NCBI GenBank assembly: GCA_965262505.1
Contig: CBDHFM010000005.1
Coordinates: forward strand, 1 to 56,695
From: JACPPO01 sp965262505
GTDB lineage: Bacteria; Acidobacteriota; Vicinamibacteria; Vicinamibacterales; UBA2999
Length of the DNA stretch: 56,695 nt
Direction of reading: 5' to 3'
Position numbers and translations under genes: made by a program. Below, piece by piece: positions 34,342 to 42,299 of this stretch. The stretch's first letter is position 1. Each line of letters begins with the position of its first letter. The notes beneath the pieces were generated by a model that saw only the letters and a list, made by a program, of their open reading frames with translations, was not told where the DNA came from and ran no database searches.

Positions 34342-34859
34342 TCCCGCACCGCTCCCCCGCCGCCTGCCAGGTCTCCCCCCTCGACCAACGCCTCGAAGCG
34401 CTCGTAGTCGTTCGTCAGCGCCTGGGCCAGCGCGAAGAGCCGCCCGACGGCGTCCGGCGCGCCGCTGAAGCGCACCTCGATCCGGCCGGGCTCGACCGAC
34501 ACGCCCGCGGGCAGGCCGGACAGGCGCGCGTCGAGCGCCTCGCCGGGCACGGCCACCCCGATCCCGGTGAGCCGGGCCTGGCGGATCGCGGTGACGACCT
34601 GGTCGCGGCGCGTCGCCTCGCCGCGGACGGCGGCCCGTGTCCGGTGCCGGCGGAGCTGGCGCAGGCGCGCGGCGCGCGGCAGGGTCAGCAGGGGCCCGGT
34701 CCGGCCGGCGCCGAAGGTGGTCATCAGGGCGACGGCGCGGACCTTCGAGACGCCGAAGAGCCGGTCGAGATCGCGGCGGGTGAGGAGGGCGCGGTCGAGC
34801 GTGTCGAGCTGGCGGATGGCGTCTGGGAGGGCGAGCAGCCAGCGGGGCTGGGCGGGCAC
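34338..34859 (-). CDS. Small DNA-binding-like protein coupled to the Res-like gene
   Basis: This is a 173-residue Arg/Ala/Leu-rich protein. LDRALLTRRDLDRLFGVSKV near residues 18-40 looks like a helix-turn-helix. The C-terminal half (GIGVAVPGEALDARLSGLPA, then VEPGRIEVRFSG) is beta-rich. It is coupled by ATGA to the next gene. No family was named with confidence. The GTG start has no clear ribosome site, and a dyad AACGATCGTT lies upstream near 34937. Confidence 0.55.
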   Translation of the reverse strand: MPAQPRWLLALPDAIRQLDTLDRALLTRRDLDRLFGVSKVRAVALMTTFGAGRTGPLLTLPRAARLRQLRRHRTRAAVRGEATRRDQVVTAIRQARLTGIGVAVPGEALDARLSGLPAGVSVEPGRIEVRFSGAPDAVGRLFALAQALTNDYERFEALVEGGDLAGGGGAVRE

Positions 34860-35569
34860 GGCGCTACCCGACGCCCCCGCGAGGGGCCGTGCGGAGGGGA
34901 GGAGGGACGGCGGGTATCCCTTGCTCTATGTTAGTGAACGATCGTTTAGGGTGTAAGGCTGGCCGGGGGCGGGGTGAGAGGGGCATAAAGGGGGTTATGG
35001 GACGGCGAGAACAGGCGACGGACCCCGCGCCGGCACCGGAGGCTGAGCCGGTGGTGAACGCCAGCCCTACGGGCTTTCTGAGCCGTAGCGGGTCACCCGG
35101 AGAACGGCGCCGCCGTAGATACGCTCGGCTCGTAAAGGCGATCCGGGCTGTTTTGGGTGGGTGTTGCCGGAGCAGTAACGGTCTTTCTGAACAAACGCGA
35201 GGGAAATCGGCTGGTACGGTGTCGTTTTCACCACACATTCCCTCAATTCTAGGTAGGGTCGGCTGCTTTTTAGCTTCTGAGAACCAGAAGATGAACAGGC
35301 CAACGGCCTGTACTTATTTGTCGGGTTGTACTACTTGATCTGTACTATATGTACTTAGGTGACGTGTTTAACCGATAGATCGGGACCGAGTAGGTGACGT
35401 GTTTAACCGATGGAAAACTTCTAAAATCACAGGGTTTTGTGGAAAACCCAAGGTCGAGGCGCTGAGCAACCCCAGGAGCCGCTTTTTGGTCCGGCCGGCC
35501 AGAGGGGCACCCCGAGGCCGATAGCCTCTCACGGGCCAACCTCGCAGCAAATACGCGCGGCGGGTTGGC
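34860..35569. other. Non-coding, partly AT-rich region; candidate oriV
   Basis: No convincing gene in about 710 bases. The part at 35260-35450 is clearly richer in A and T than its surroundings. It has two exact copies of GTGACGTGTTTAACCGAT at 35359 and 35394 (35 bases apart), several TGTACT/GTACTT motifs at about 35320-35355 and a TGTGGAAAA near 35438, one base from a DnaA box core. It lies directly behind the 3' end of repA. Together this fits a replication origin; the small iteron number leaves it unproven. Confidence 0.5.
35359..35411 (+). repeat. Two iteron-like direct repeats
   Basis: GTGACGTGTTTAACCGAT occurs at 35359-35376 and 35394-35411, both preceded by TAG and spaced 35 bases. 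They are the best candidates for RepA binding sites. Confidence 0.6.
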
Positions 35570-36562
35570 CTACTCGCTGATGAGCTGGAGTGGTGCCGGC
35601 GGGATGCGCGGCGGCGACGGTGACACGACGAGCCTACCCGTCACCGTGTGGTAATTCAGATCCGGCCACGCGCGCTTGATTTTCTTCAACTCGCGCAGAC
35701 AATCCCGACGGAAAGCCTGTTGAGCGACTTTGCTCGCCCGGTCCGGTTCCGCGCCGAACTGCCGATAGAGCTGCTTCCACGAGAGGGTTAATGGAGCCTT
35801 GAGCGAGAAGACGCGATACACGAGCCAGAAGTACAGATCGAGGCCGAGCGGCGACCGCTTGAGCGCCTTGAGGGTGTGCAGGTCGAGCGGTACAGGGTGC
35901 GCGATGATCTCCTGAAAGAACTTCTCGCCAAGCTCGATCGTGCTATCCCACAACACGGGCGCGGCGGGCCGCTTTGCGTTCCACCAATAGTCCGCGCGAT
36001 CCGCGACGAGTGAACTCACCCGCGACTCGCGCTCTTCGTCCTCATAGACCAGCGTGACCGTGCACCCGAACAACCGGCGCATTTGATTCTTGAGCCGCGT
36101 CCGCTCTGCGTTCGCCCCGCCACTTCGATCCTCCAGGCCGAGCTTGCGCATGAACTCGTACAACGAACGGCCGAGTACCAGCTCGCGCCGCTGCGTCCGC
36201 ACCGCTTCGGAGCAGACCCACGCCAGGAGCAGACGCGGGAGGTTACCGAAGGGCAGCTTTTCCCCGGCGCTGACCGTCACGTAGAGCGTGTACGGCCCAT
36301 TGCGCCGGACGTACTGAAGCCTGGTTTTTGGATTCGTGCGCGGCAGCGAGCAGAGGGCGAGCAGCCGCGCCATGAAACCCATGTCGGCGTCCGCTTCGCT
36401 CGCCTCGATGAGCTGATTAACTTGGTGGAGCGTGGTGAAGTGATGCCGAGCTTGAGGTGTGGCGGCGTGGGGAGTCAGGACGCGACCACCGGGCAGCGAT
36501 AGCCCGTCGGCCATGTCGCCGATGGGCACGAACCCACTGACTGGTCGAGAGGGGCCGCTCAT
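35570..36562 (-). CDS. repA: Plasmid replication initiator, RepA family
   Basis: This 330-residue protein contains RLLALCSLPRTNP, LGRSLYEFMRKLGLEDRSGG, then HTLKALKRSPLGLDLYFWLV and FRRDCLRELKKIKRAWPDLN, the winged-helix pattern of the plasmid-encoded RepA family. It should bind iterons and open the origin. It lies next to the candidate oriV and, upstream, the partition operon in the same direction. A decayed second copy of the C-terminus lies at 43160-43311. Confidence 0.85.
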   Translation of the reverse strand: MSGPSRPVSGFVPIGDMADGLSLPGGRVLTPHAATPQARHHFTTLHQVNQLIEASEADADMGFMARLLALCSLPRTNPKTRLQYVRRNGPYTLYVTVSAGEKLPFGNLPRLLLAWVCSEAVRTQRRELVLGRSLYEFMRKLGLEDRSGGANAERTRLKNQMRRLFGCTVTLVYEDEERESRVSSLVADRADYWWNAKRPAAPVLWDSTIELGEKFFQEIIAHPVPLDLHTLKALKRSPLGLDLYFWLVYRVFSLKAPLTLSWKQLYRQFGAEPDRASKVAQQAFRRDCLRELKKIKRAWPDLNYHTVTGRLVVSPSPPRIPPAPLQLISE

Positions 36563-36696
36563 CGTTCCAGAATTAGTATGGACACTCCAAATTTCTCAGC
36601 TCACCATACCAGGGCAAAATCGCTGCATGATACGTGAAACCCTCTGGGAGGGCGAGCCCGTGCTCGACGTGGACACTGTTGAACATGCGGGCTTAC

Positions 36697-36716
36697 ACTC
36701 ATCTACTCATCTACTC
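36697..36716. promoter_or_regulatory. ACTC tetramer array, candidate ParG binding site/centromere
   Basis: ACTC occurs at 36697, 36705 and 36713, each separated by ATCT, an 8-base period. ParG-type ribbon-helix-helix proteins are known to bind ACTC boxes separated by 4-base AT-rich spacers in their operator and centromere. Further boxes occur at 37611, 37725, 38394 and 38410, the last facing a GAGT at 38418. Confidence 0.55.
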
Positions 36717-36723
36717 ATATGCG

Positions 36724-36939
36724 CTAATCATCAGATGATGCAGGGAAATGCTGTTCGAGGAGTTGGGTCACAGCCGCGGACATGGCGATTCCCTGCCGGG
36801 CACAGGACACCTTGAGCCGCGCGTGCAAGTCAAGGGACACATCCACGTTTAAGCGCTTCGTCGCCCGTGGCGGCACGACGGCGCGATCGCCCTCCGTCTG
36901 TCGACGGGGTCGCTGGCCCCACTTAGCGGTGTTGGGCAT
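36724..36939 (-). CDS. parG: ParG-like ribbon-helix-helix partition protein
   Basis: Seventy-one residues from MPNTAKWGQ. A basic, flexible N-terminus is followed by KRLNVDVSLDLHARLKVSCA and a second helix (MSAAVTQLLEQHF), the RHH fold used by ParG-type centromere-binding proteins. The start overlaps the parF stop by 17 bases. The ACTC array lies just downstream. An earlier in-frame Met at 36963 is less likely. Confidence 0.78.
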   Translation of the reverse strand: MPNTAKWGQRPRRQTEGDRAVVPPRATKRLNVDVSLDLHARLKVSCARQGIAMSAAVTQLLEQHFPASSDD

Positions 36940-37579
36940 GCCGCTCCTCCTCCTGTAAGGCAATCGCTCGGATCTCGTCCGTGAGCGTCACAATGTCACG
37001 GGCAGCTGGCCCGGACGGTTTCGTGTCGAGCGCCGTCTGGCCGACGCGTAGCGCCGCGGCATATTCCGTGCGGTTGTGAATGGCCGTGGTGAGCACAGGC
37101 TGCGGAAATGCCGCGAGCGCGTCGCGCACCTCGGCCCCGAGCCGGGTGCCGAGAAACAGGCGATTGACGACGAAGCGCGCATCCACCGGCTTGAGGACCG
37201 CGCATTCCTCGACCAGCGTGAGAATGTCCTGCGCCGCCCACACGTCAAACGGCGACGGTTGGACCGGGATCAGGACGATATCGCTGGCGGCAATCGCTGA
37301 TTTGGCCAGGTCGTTGGCGCGGGGCGGGCCATCAATCACCACCCAGTCGTAGTGACGCCCGATAACGGGAATCTCTCGGTGCAGGCGCGTCTTGGCTAAG
37401 CCGATCACGGGGAAGGCGCCGTCCGCAGCGCGCTGCTCCTGCCAGTCGAGCGCGGACCCCTGTGGATCGGCGTCAACGAGCAGCACGGTCCCGGCGCTGG
37501 ACAGTGCGGTGGCCACGTGGATCGATAGCGTGGTCTTGCCGACGCCGCCTTTCTGGTTGAGCCACGAGAGGACAATCAT
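36923..37579 (-). CDS. parF: ParF/ParA-family partition ATPase
   Basis: This is a 218-residue Walker-type ATPase with the deviant P-loop NQKGGVGKTTLSIH at residues 8-21, switch I VDADPQGSALDW and the Walker B-like YDWVVIDGPP. Its short length without an N-terminal helix-turn-helix fits the ParF (type Ib) class, which pairs with a small RHH protein, as here. It moves plasmid copies over the nucleoid at division. A GTG one codon upstream (37582) is an alternative start. Confidence 0.9.
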   Translation of the reverse strand: MIVLSWLNQKGGVGKTTLSIHVATALSSAGTVLLVDADPQGSALDWQEQRAADGAFPVIGLAKTRLHREIPVIGRHYDWVVIDGPPRANDLAKSAIAASDIVLIPVQPSPFDVWAAQDILTLVEECAVLKPVDARFVVNRLFLGTRLGAEVRDALAAFPQPVLTTAIHNRTEYAAALRVGQTALDTKPSGPAARDIVTLTDEIRAIALQEEERHAQHR

Positions 37580-37582
37580 CAC

Positions 37583-37756
37583 GGTGCATCATATGAGGAA
37601 GTGCTTAAATACTCAAATGTGTAAATAAGGCATACACCAAGGCCGGCCCATCATCGACGACCTGGCCGCCTGTCGTGCCTGGGTCGCCGGGTTGAGCGCT
37701 CCCAGGTAAGATGGATGTATAAACACTCATGTGTCTATGTGTGGGAGGATCGACCT
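37583..37756. promoter_or_regulatory. Divergent control region between partition and toxin-antitoxin operons
   Basis: An AT-richer stretch holds ACTC boxes at 37611-37614 and 37725-37728. parF is read leftward and the antitoxin rightward from here, so ParG and the antitoxin may both act in this interval. Exact -10/-35 elements cannot be fixed. Confidence 0.4.
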
Positions 37757-37993
37757 ATGACCCGATGGAGCCTGTCCATCCCTGAAGAGACGAACCTGGC
37801 GGTTCGCACCTTTCTTGCGCGCAAGGGGGGCAAGAAGGGAGACCTCTCCAGGTTCGTTGATGAGGCCGTGCGGCGCCGCGTGCTGGATCTGACCGTGTGC
37901 CAGATCAAGGATCGCAATGCGCGGGATGACCAACAGGACATCCTCGACCTGATCGACGACGAGGTGGACGCCGCACGTGCGGCTCGTTCTTGA
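37757..37993 (+). CDS. Ribbon-helix-helix antitoxin
   Basis: Seventy-eight residues with the RHH pattern TRWSLSIPEETNLAVRTFLA then GDLSRFVDEAVRRRVLDL, followed by an acidic tail that would wrap the toxin. GGGAGG lies 8 bases before ATG 37757. It overlaps the PIN gene by 17 bases, the usual layout for a type II antitoxin that also represses its own operon. Confidence 0.8.
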   Translation: MTRWSLSIPEETNLAVRTFLARKGGKKGDLSRFVDEAVRRRVLDLTVCQIKDRNARDDQQDILDLIDDEVDAARAARS

Positions 37994-38408
37994 TACCAAC
38001 ATCCTGGTCGGCGCCCTCATCACCACGGGCACCCCGCCGGACAGGCTGTATCAGGCGTGGCTGCGGGGCGACATCGAACTCGTGACGTCCACGGCACAAA
38101 TAGCCGAGATCACCGATGTGCTCGCCCGACCCCGTCTGCAAAAGTTTCTGGACGCTGACGAAGCCGCGATCATCGTTCAAAACATCGGGGCGCTGGCTCT
38201 TGTCCTTGACGAGCCGCCGGGGGTGAATCTGTCCCCCGACTCAAAAGACAACCCGATTTTGGCCGCCGCGATCGCCGGAAAGGCCAACCTGATCGTCTCC
38301 GGCGACAAGAGACACATGCTCGCCCTTGGAAAGGTCGAAGGTATTCCTGTCGTGACCGCCCGCGACGCCCTGGCGCGAATCAGTCACTTGTTTACTCATT
38401 TGGACTAA
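37977..38408 (+). CDS. PIN-domain toxin
   Basis: This 143-residue PIN ribonuclease begins VLDTNILVGALIT with the first acidic residue. It has Glu in STAQIAEITDVLARP and acidic residues in LSPDSKDNPILAAAIAGKAN and VSGDKRHML. The start is GTG at 37977. With the RHH protein it forms a type II toxin-antitoxin pair that would stabilise the plasmid. Confidence 0.85.
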   Translation: MRLVLDTNILVGALITTGTPPDRLYQAWLRGDIELVTSTAQIAEITDVLARPRLQKFLDADEAAIIVQNIGALALVLDEPPGVNLSPDSKDNPILAAAIAGKANLIVSGDKRHMLALGKVEGIPVVTARDALARISHLFTHLD

Positions 38409-38736
38409 TACTCATACGAGTAATTGAAGTACCGTTCGAGATTTTAAGGGGCGGGGCGACCGGCAGCCGGGACGCGAGACGACGGCCAAGTTCCGACGGG
38501 GCGATCACGGCGAGCGAATCTTCCATGTTAACGGGACTTATCGATCATCTTTCCGACTGAGGTTTTACCCTTTCCCGGAGGGAACAATTGACTCTGAGCG
38601 ACCCGAAAGGCGTGGGGCCGGAGTGCAACATCGGCCCCCGCCGGGGGCCAAGAATCGACGATTCTGTGGGGGCGCTCAGGGCTTTTCGGATGGCCACGGG
38701 CGCGTGGCCACTAACGCCCGGCTTCAACCGCGGGGA
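38409..38736. other. Non-coding region without clear features
   Basis: Apart from the ACTC/GAGT dyad at 38410-38421, I see no gene or strong repeat. A G/C-rich dyad around 38632-38650 (GGCCCCCGCCGGGGGCC) could be a terminator stem between convergent transcripts, but no T run follows clearly. Confidence 0.3.
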
Positions 38737-38838
38737 CTAGCGTGAGCGGAACTCCTTCAGCCGAGTGTATTCGACGAGTTGCGGCATATTTTGCAGAGTA
38801 AACACCTTGCCTTTGGTCGAAAGAAGGAGCTTTTTCAT
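38737..38838 (-). CDS. Very small ORF behind the caspase-like gene
   Basis: From ATG 38838 the frame encodes about 33 residues (MKKLLLSTKGKVFTLQNMPQ and on); a GTG at 38886 would give 49. It follows the caspase-like gene closely on the same strand. The sequence looks like natural protein but is unrecognised. It may be a third component or a truncated gene end. Confidence 0.35.
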   Translation of the reverse strand: MKKLLLSTKGKVFTLQNMPQLVEYTRLKEFRSR

Positions 38839-38892
38839 GTCCTCGCGCCGCACGCCGAATCCTCGTCCGGCAATACAGGCGATCACCTCTCT

Positions 38893-39864
38893 CTAGAGAA
38901 GCCCCTGCTCAACTAGTCGCCGGTAGTGTTCGCCGAGAACCGTGAGCTGGCACGTCTTTGATCCGATTGCGGCGTGCCACATATGAGGAGCATCCACGGG
39001 TTTAAGGAGATTCACGCGGTTGTATTTCTGGAGTGTCTTGAACTTTGCAGTATTAATTGGATCGGGCGGGCAGGCACCAGCCGGTCTACCTACCACCTCC
39101 GGCTCGAACGATGGATCCAACTGAAACTGAAACCCAGGCTCCGGAAAAAACTCTGTGAGTTGCTGAAGGTGCGCCAAGGGAATCGGAGGCTGCACTTCTC
39201 GGAGCGAGACGAAACTTTTGACGTTGGTCTTGAACACTGGTCGCTGTGCCCACGAACCGAGAGATTGGTCGATGTGGGCATAGACACTGCCAGGAGTCAC
39301 ATCGCCGACGAGATTTCCGGCGGCTCCGTCCAGAGCGTCGACGAACAGCGTCGTGAACACGCCGCTTCCGTTGTTCTCGCTTGCGTACTGATCCTTTGTG
39401 GAGGCTGTGAGGATTGTCATTCCTTCCGTCAGTTCAGCCGTGCGTTGTCCTGGCGGCGTCCCGGCAATACCCGAATGGCAACTGTCGAGGACAATCACTT
39501 TGTTGCGTGCCGGTGATTCATTCGCCAACACGAGCACCTCGGCCAAGGAGAGTCCATCATCACCAGTCTGGGAGTCGCTACCACACAGATAACCTCCTGT
39601 CGTTTCAATGTATCCGTGCCCAGCAAAGTAGAAGAGGGCAATCTCGCTGTCATCGGCGAACAGTTCTCTCACGCTCTCCTTCAACTGCGCCCGTGATATC
39701 CCGCTCGAGTCGTCTGTGGCTGTAAGTAAAAACACGCCGAAGTTGACACTCCCGTCACCGTGTTTCTCTAAGACGGCCTTGACCTCGTTGGCATCATTAA
39801 CACACCCGAATAGCTTCGAGAGCTGGGCGTAGTAGTCGACTCCAATGACTAAGGCTTTTCGCAT
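38893..39864 (-). CDS. Caspase-like protease, candidate Thoeris effector
   Basis: This is a 323-residue peptidase C14-like protein. The catalytic dyad is visible: His83 in FYFAGHGY and Cys129 in VIVLDSCHSG. A C-terminal region of about 100 residues ends with LQKYNRVNLLKP and KTCQLTVLGEHYRRLVEQGL, a helical domain often attached to bacterial defence caspases. It lies 9 bases after a small TIR-type gene. TIR plus caspase-like protease is the layout of type IV Thoeris, in which a TIR-made nucleotide signal activates the protease to kill the infected cell. Confidence 0.85.
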   Translation of the reverse strand: MRKALVIGVDYYAQLSKLFGCVNDANEVKAVLEKHGDGSVNFGVFLLTATDDSSGISRAQLKESVRELFADDSEIALFYFAGHGYIETTGGYLCGSDSQTGDDGLSLAEVLVLANESPARNKVIVLDSCHSGIAGTPPGQRTAELTEGMTILTASTKDQYASENNGSGVFTTLFVDALDGAAGNLVGDVTPGSVYAHIDQSLGSWAQRPVFKTNVKSFVSLREVQPPIPLAHLQQLTEFFPEPGFQFQLDPSFEPEVVGRPAGACPPDPINTAKFKTLQKYNRVNLLKPVDAPHMWHAAIGSKTCQLTVLGEHYRRLVEQGLL

Positions 39865-39873
39865 TGCTGCACC

Positions 39874-40248
39874 TTACAGGCTATCAATGAAGTTGGTGAT
39901 GTTGTCCCAGGTCCACGTAACGGTTGTGACACCACTAAGAGTCGTACGGTCGTCTGTGTAAGCCCAGATGCCACGGATCTTTTTCTGTTCCTCCTTCGCG
40001 CAACTGATCTCCCATTTCTGGCCGCTTGACGAGAGTGAATTCTTACTGACGAGTGCGATTACTCCATCCGAGCGGAGAATGCGAGCACGAACGCGCGCCT
40101 TCCACGCCTCACTGTAAGCCTCCTTCACCGACATGTCGGTGTATTCGAACGGGCTCTTCGTCAGGAGGGATTGCCCCTTCAGGAAGTCGCGCTGCCGCTC
40201 GTCCTCGATAGCAAACGCCACGAACACCACCTTTTTCTGATTCGCCAT
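39874..40248 (-). CDS. Small TIR-like protein (ThsB-like), candidate Thoeris sensor
   Basis: This 124-residue protein has KKVVFVAFAIEDERQRDFLK, then ARVRARILRSDGVIALVSKN and WEISCAKEEQKKIRGIWAYT. This is the stand-alone TIR-like fold (MTH538/DUF1863 group) that includes ThsB; the Glu in WEISCAKEE is in the position of the catalytic residue. It has a strong ribosome site (AGGAGGAGAAGAC). It heads the two-gene operon with the caspase-like protein and would make the activating nucleotide on phage infection. Confidence 0.8.
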   Translation of the reverse strand: MANQKKVVFVAFAIEDERQRDFLKGQSLLTKSPFEYTDMSVKEAYSEAWKARVRARILRSDGVIALVSKNSLSSSGQKWEISCAKEEQKKIRGIWAYTDDRTTLSGVTTVTWTWDNITNFIDSL

Positions 40249-40481
40249 GTCTTCTCCTCCTGTAAGGGATTCCTACTAAGCCCGCGGCCGTCTGGGATGT
40301 TCCGCCCGCTATTGAAACTCGGCGGCGGCTCGGGTGGCATTCTACGCGACGACCTCCACTGAGACACCAAACCCGTGAGTCGTTGGTCGCGCGCGCGGTC
40401 TGCGGCCCCGGCCGGGACCGACCCAAGCTGGGGCGACCCCATCCGTATCGAGGCGGTCTACAAGCGGAAGAGCAGTTCGCG

Positions 40482-40585
40482 CGACGTCTGCAAGACATAG
40501 AATCAGACACGGGATACGACACACTAAGGTGCGCGCCGGACGGCGCCTTTGCCCGTGTGTCGCAAACGGCCGTTTACGACACATC
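40482..40585 (+). repeat. Dispersed dyad, copy 4, with long flank
   Basis: The dyad at 40556-40583 has arms TGTGTCGCAAA and TTTACGACACA around CGGCCG. The preceding 74 bases (CGACGTCTGCAAGACA, AATCAGACACGGGATACGAC, then a GCGCCGGACGGCGC stem) match copy 3 in inverted orientation and copy 6 in direct orientation. Outside the unit, 40249-40481 and 40586-40726 hold no recognised gene. Confidence 0.75.
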
Positions 40586-40726
40586 CTTGGAGCTATCTAG
40601 CTCCCTGATGCGTCGCCTGTTGGGCCGCGACGTGTCGGAGCCGCGAACACGCCGTGCTTGAGCCTACGTTACGGCCATATGCGTAGAAACCGATTGCGGT
40701 GAAGCCGCGTTCTCCACGGCAGTCCG

Positions 40727-41497
40727 TTAGAATGGGATATCGTCTTCGGTGAGTTCGGGGACGGCCTTTTTTTCGCGGAACAGCGAGAATAGCGAATCGT
40801 TGCTGTCAATCCAGGTCCACGCACCGTCGGTGACGTCGACGGCATCGTACTCGCCATCCTCATCCTCGTACCTGACGAAATCTACGAACCGCCTTCGCTG
40901 AAGACTGCGGAGCGCGACTCCAAAACCGATACCGGTTAGACCCGCGCGTTCGGCGTCCTGACGAAGGGACCAAGCACTTGCCGGCTTCCCTGGTATGGCC
41001 GTCTCGGCGGCCGCGATGGCGAGTACGGAAATCTCCGCTTGACTCAGGCCGCCTGTTGGGGCCACCTGTTGCGCTTCGACGACCTCTCTTACAGCATTCT
41101 TCTTGACGAGTGCCTTCGCCCGCGTCGAGATCTCCTCGCCGAGTTTGACGAAGTCGCTCTCCGATTCCGGCTCGTACTTGATGACGGTCTGATGCTGAAC
41201 ATCGAAGGGGAGTTTGCCTTCACGTTCGCTCGAGCAAACCATGACTACGGAACGGCCCGCTGCAAATGCGTACCCGAGTTCATACCACACGTTAGGATTG
41301 TCGGTCGTGATGTCGGCGAGACAGATCGTCGCGTCGCGGATCTGCTGTTCTATGGAGTCCATGACCCCTTCGGTGCTGGGATCCTGATCGACGCGATAGG
41401 GATCGAGTCCAGCCTTCTCCAGAGCAGGCTTGTAGACGTCCCGGTATCTCTTGTCGAACTTGGAGTTGAACGGCTGAATCACAAAGCATGTCGGCAT
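40727..41497 (-). CDS. Nucleoside 2-deoxyribosyltransferase/TIR-like protein with C-terminal winged helix
   Basis: The protein has 256 residues. The N-terminal 125 residues show the deoxyribosyltransferase-like fold: CFVIQPFNSKFDKRYRDVYK, SIEQQIRDATICLADITTDN and PNVWYELGYAFAAGRSVVMV. The C-terminal part (about 150-245) looks like a winged helix (AWSLRQDAERAGLTGIGFGV). Such proteins degrade or sense nucleotides and are often in defence islands. GGAGGATC precedes the ATG. It neighbours the TIR-caspase pair but a repeat lies between, so it is not clearly one system. Confidence 0.75.
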   Translation of the reverse strand: MPTCFVIQPFNSKFDKRYRDVYKPALEKAGLDPYRVDQDPSTEGVMDSIEQQIRDATICLADITTDNPNVWYELGYAFAAGRSVVMVCSSEREGKLPFDVQHQTVIKYEPESESDFVKLGEEISTRAKALVKKNAVREVVEAQQVAPTGGLSQAEISVLAIAAAETAIPGKPASAWSLRQDAERAGLTGIGFGVALRSLQRRRFVDFVRYEDEDGEYDAVDVTDGAWTWIDSNDSLFSLFREKKAVPELTEDDIPF

Positions 41498-41592
41498 TCT
41501 GGGAGATCCTCCGTTTCAAGCTGTCGCCCGATCACTCACTGCCGGAACCATCCTGAACCATACCGCGTTCTTCGGAGACTGGATTCGTTGAA

Positions 41593-41720
41593 TCAGGCCA
41601 CCGCAGCCTGGGCATAGGACTGCGCTTCGAACTCGGCTGGTGGGAAGTCCCCGTGCGGCCCCAGCGGCGGCCGTGCGCGATTGGTAGAGCGCCCGTTCGC
41701 AAACTGCCGATAGAGGAGTA
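41593..41720 (-). pseudogene. IS3-family transposase (OrfB) C-terminal remnant
   Basis: The frame ends GPHGDFPPAEFEAQSYAQAAVA before a stop at 41593-41595 (shown in two parts: GPHGDFPPAEFE and AQSYAQAAVA). That is the standard end of IS3-group OrfB. The catalytic region is absent. It is one of two such remnants. Confidence 0.65.
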
Positions 41721-41778
41721 GCTCCAGCCGGGGACCGCTTGTCACAGGCGACCATCGCGCCGGCGGGAGGACTGCGCC

Positions 41779-42003
41779 ATGCCACGAGATCCAGCCCCCG
41801 TCACCGTGGCGCTGCCCATCGGCGCGGCCCTGCTCCGTCGCCTCGACGCGGTGGCCGCCGACCTGCACCTGGACCGGCCCGGAGCCCTCCACGCGGCCCT
41901 CCTGTCCTGGCTCGAGCAGGAAGAGCGCAAAACCGACGGCCGGAGCCGTATGCTCACGATACGGCCGTTGACGAAGCCCGCAGTGCGCACTGATATCGCG
42001 TGA
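41779..42003 (+). CDS. Small RHH-like protein
   Basis: Seventy-four residues. PVTVALPIGAALLRRLDAVA, then LHLDRPGALHAALLSWLEQE, fits a ribbon-helix-helix or helix-rich antitoxin-like fold. GGGAGG lies 9 bases before the ATG. No toxin partner is adjacent; an IS3 remnant lies just upstream. It is possibly an orphan antitoxin or plasmid regulator. Confidence 0.5.
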   Translation: MPRDPAPVTVALPIGAALLRRLDAVAADLHLDRPGALHAALLSWLEQEERKTDGRSRMLTIRPLTKPAVRTDIA

Positions 42004-42271
42004 GGATACCCACCGGCTGACCCGCTGCGGGACAAGGGGTCCACCAGAGGGCCAGCGCGGTGCTGAGGACGGTGCAGCCGTGGACGTGCTAGGCGGCCGG
42101 AGTCGATTCCGGTGGTTTTCGTGACGTCGGTTGCTATCTCAGTAACCGTTTTGTGAAAAACATAGTAAAAACAGTTGGTGTGATGCCGTTCCTACACCCA
42201 GACCCTTAATGCCTGGTCGAAACGGTTTTCGCCTTTCTGGTAGGCACCTGCACCGCCTCGGCTATCGCCCT
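42004..42271. other. Non-coding stretch before dyad copy 5
   Basis: No gene seen. A short AT-rich segment at 42130-42185 (GTTTTGTGAAAAACATAGTA and on) and the sequence GAAACGGTTTTCGCC near 42220 stand out, but no function can be given. Confidence 0.3.
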
Positions 42272-42299
42272 CCTGTCGCAAACAACCGTTTACGACACG
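42272..42299. repeat. Dispersed dyad, copy 5, adjoining a recombinase fragment
   Basis: Arms CCTGTCGCAAA and TTTACGACACG with a changed centre CAACCG. The right flank, GCTGATCGGCTAACGCCCGC, leads directly into the stop codon of the truncated recombinase. It forms the left end of a roughly 228-bp direct repeat shared with 50765-50992. Confidence 0.75.

Noticed and set aside
34889..35338. 149-residue plus-strand ORF in the oriV region
   Set aside because: No ribosome site and no protein-like pattern; it spans the AT-rich and repeat-bearing non-coding region.
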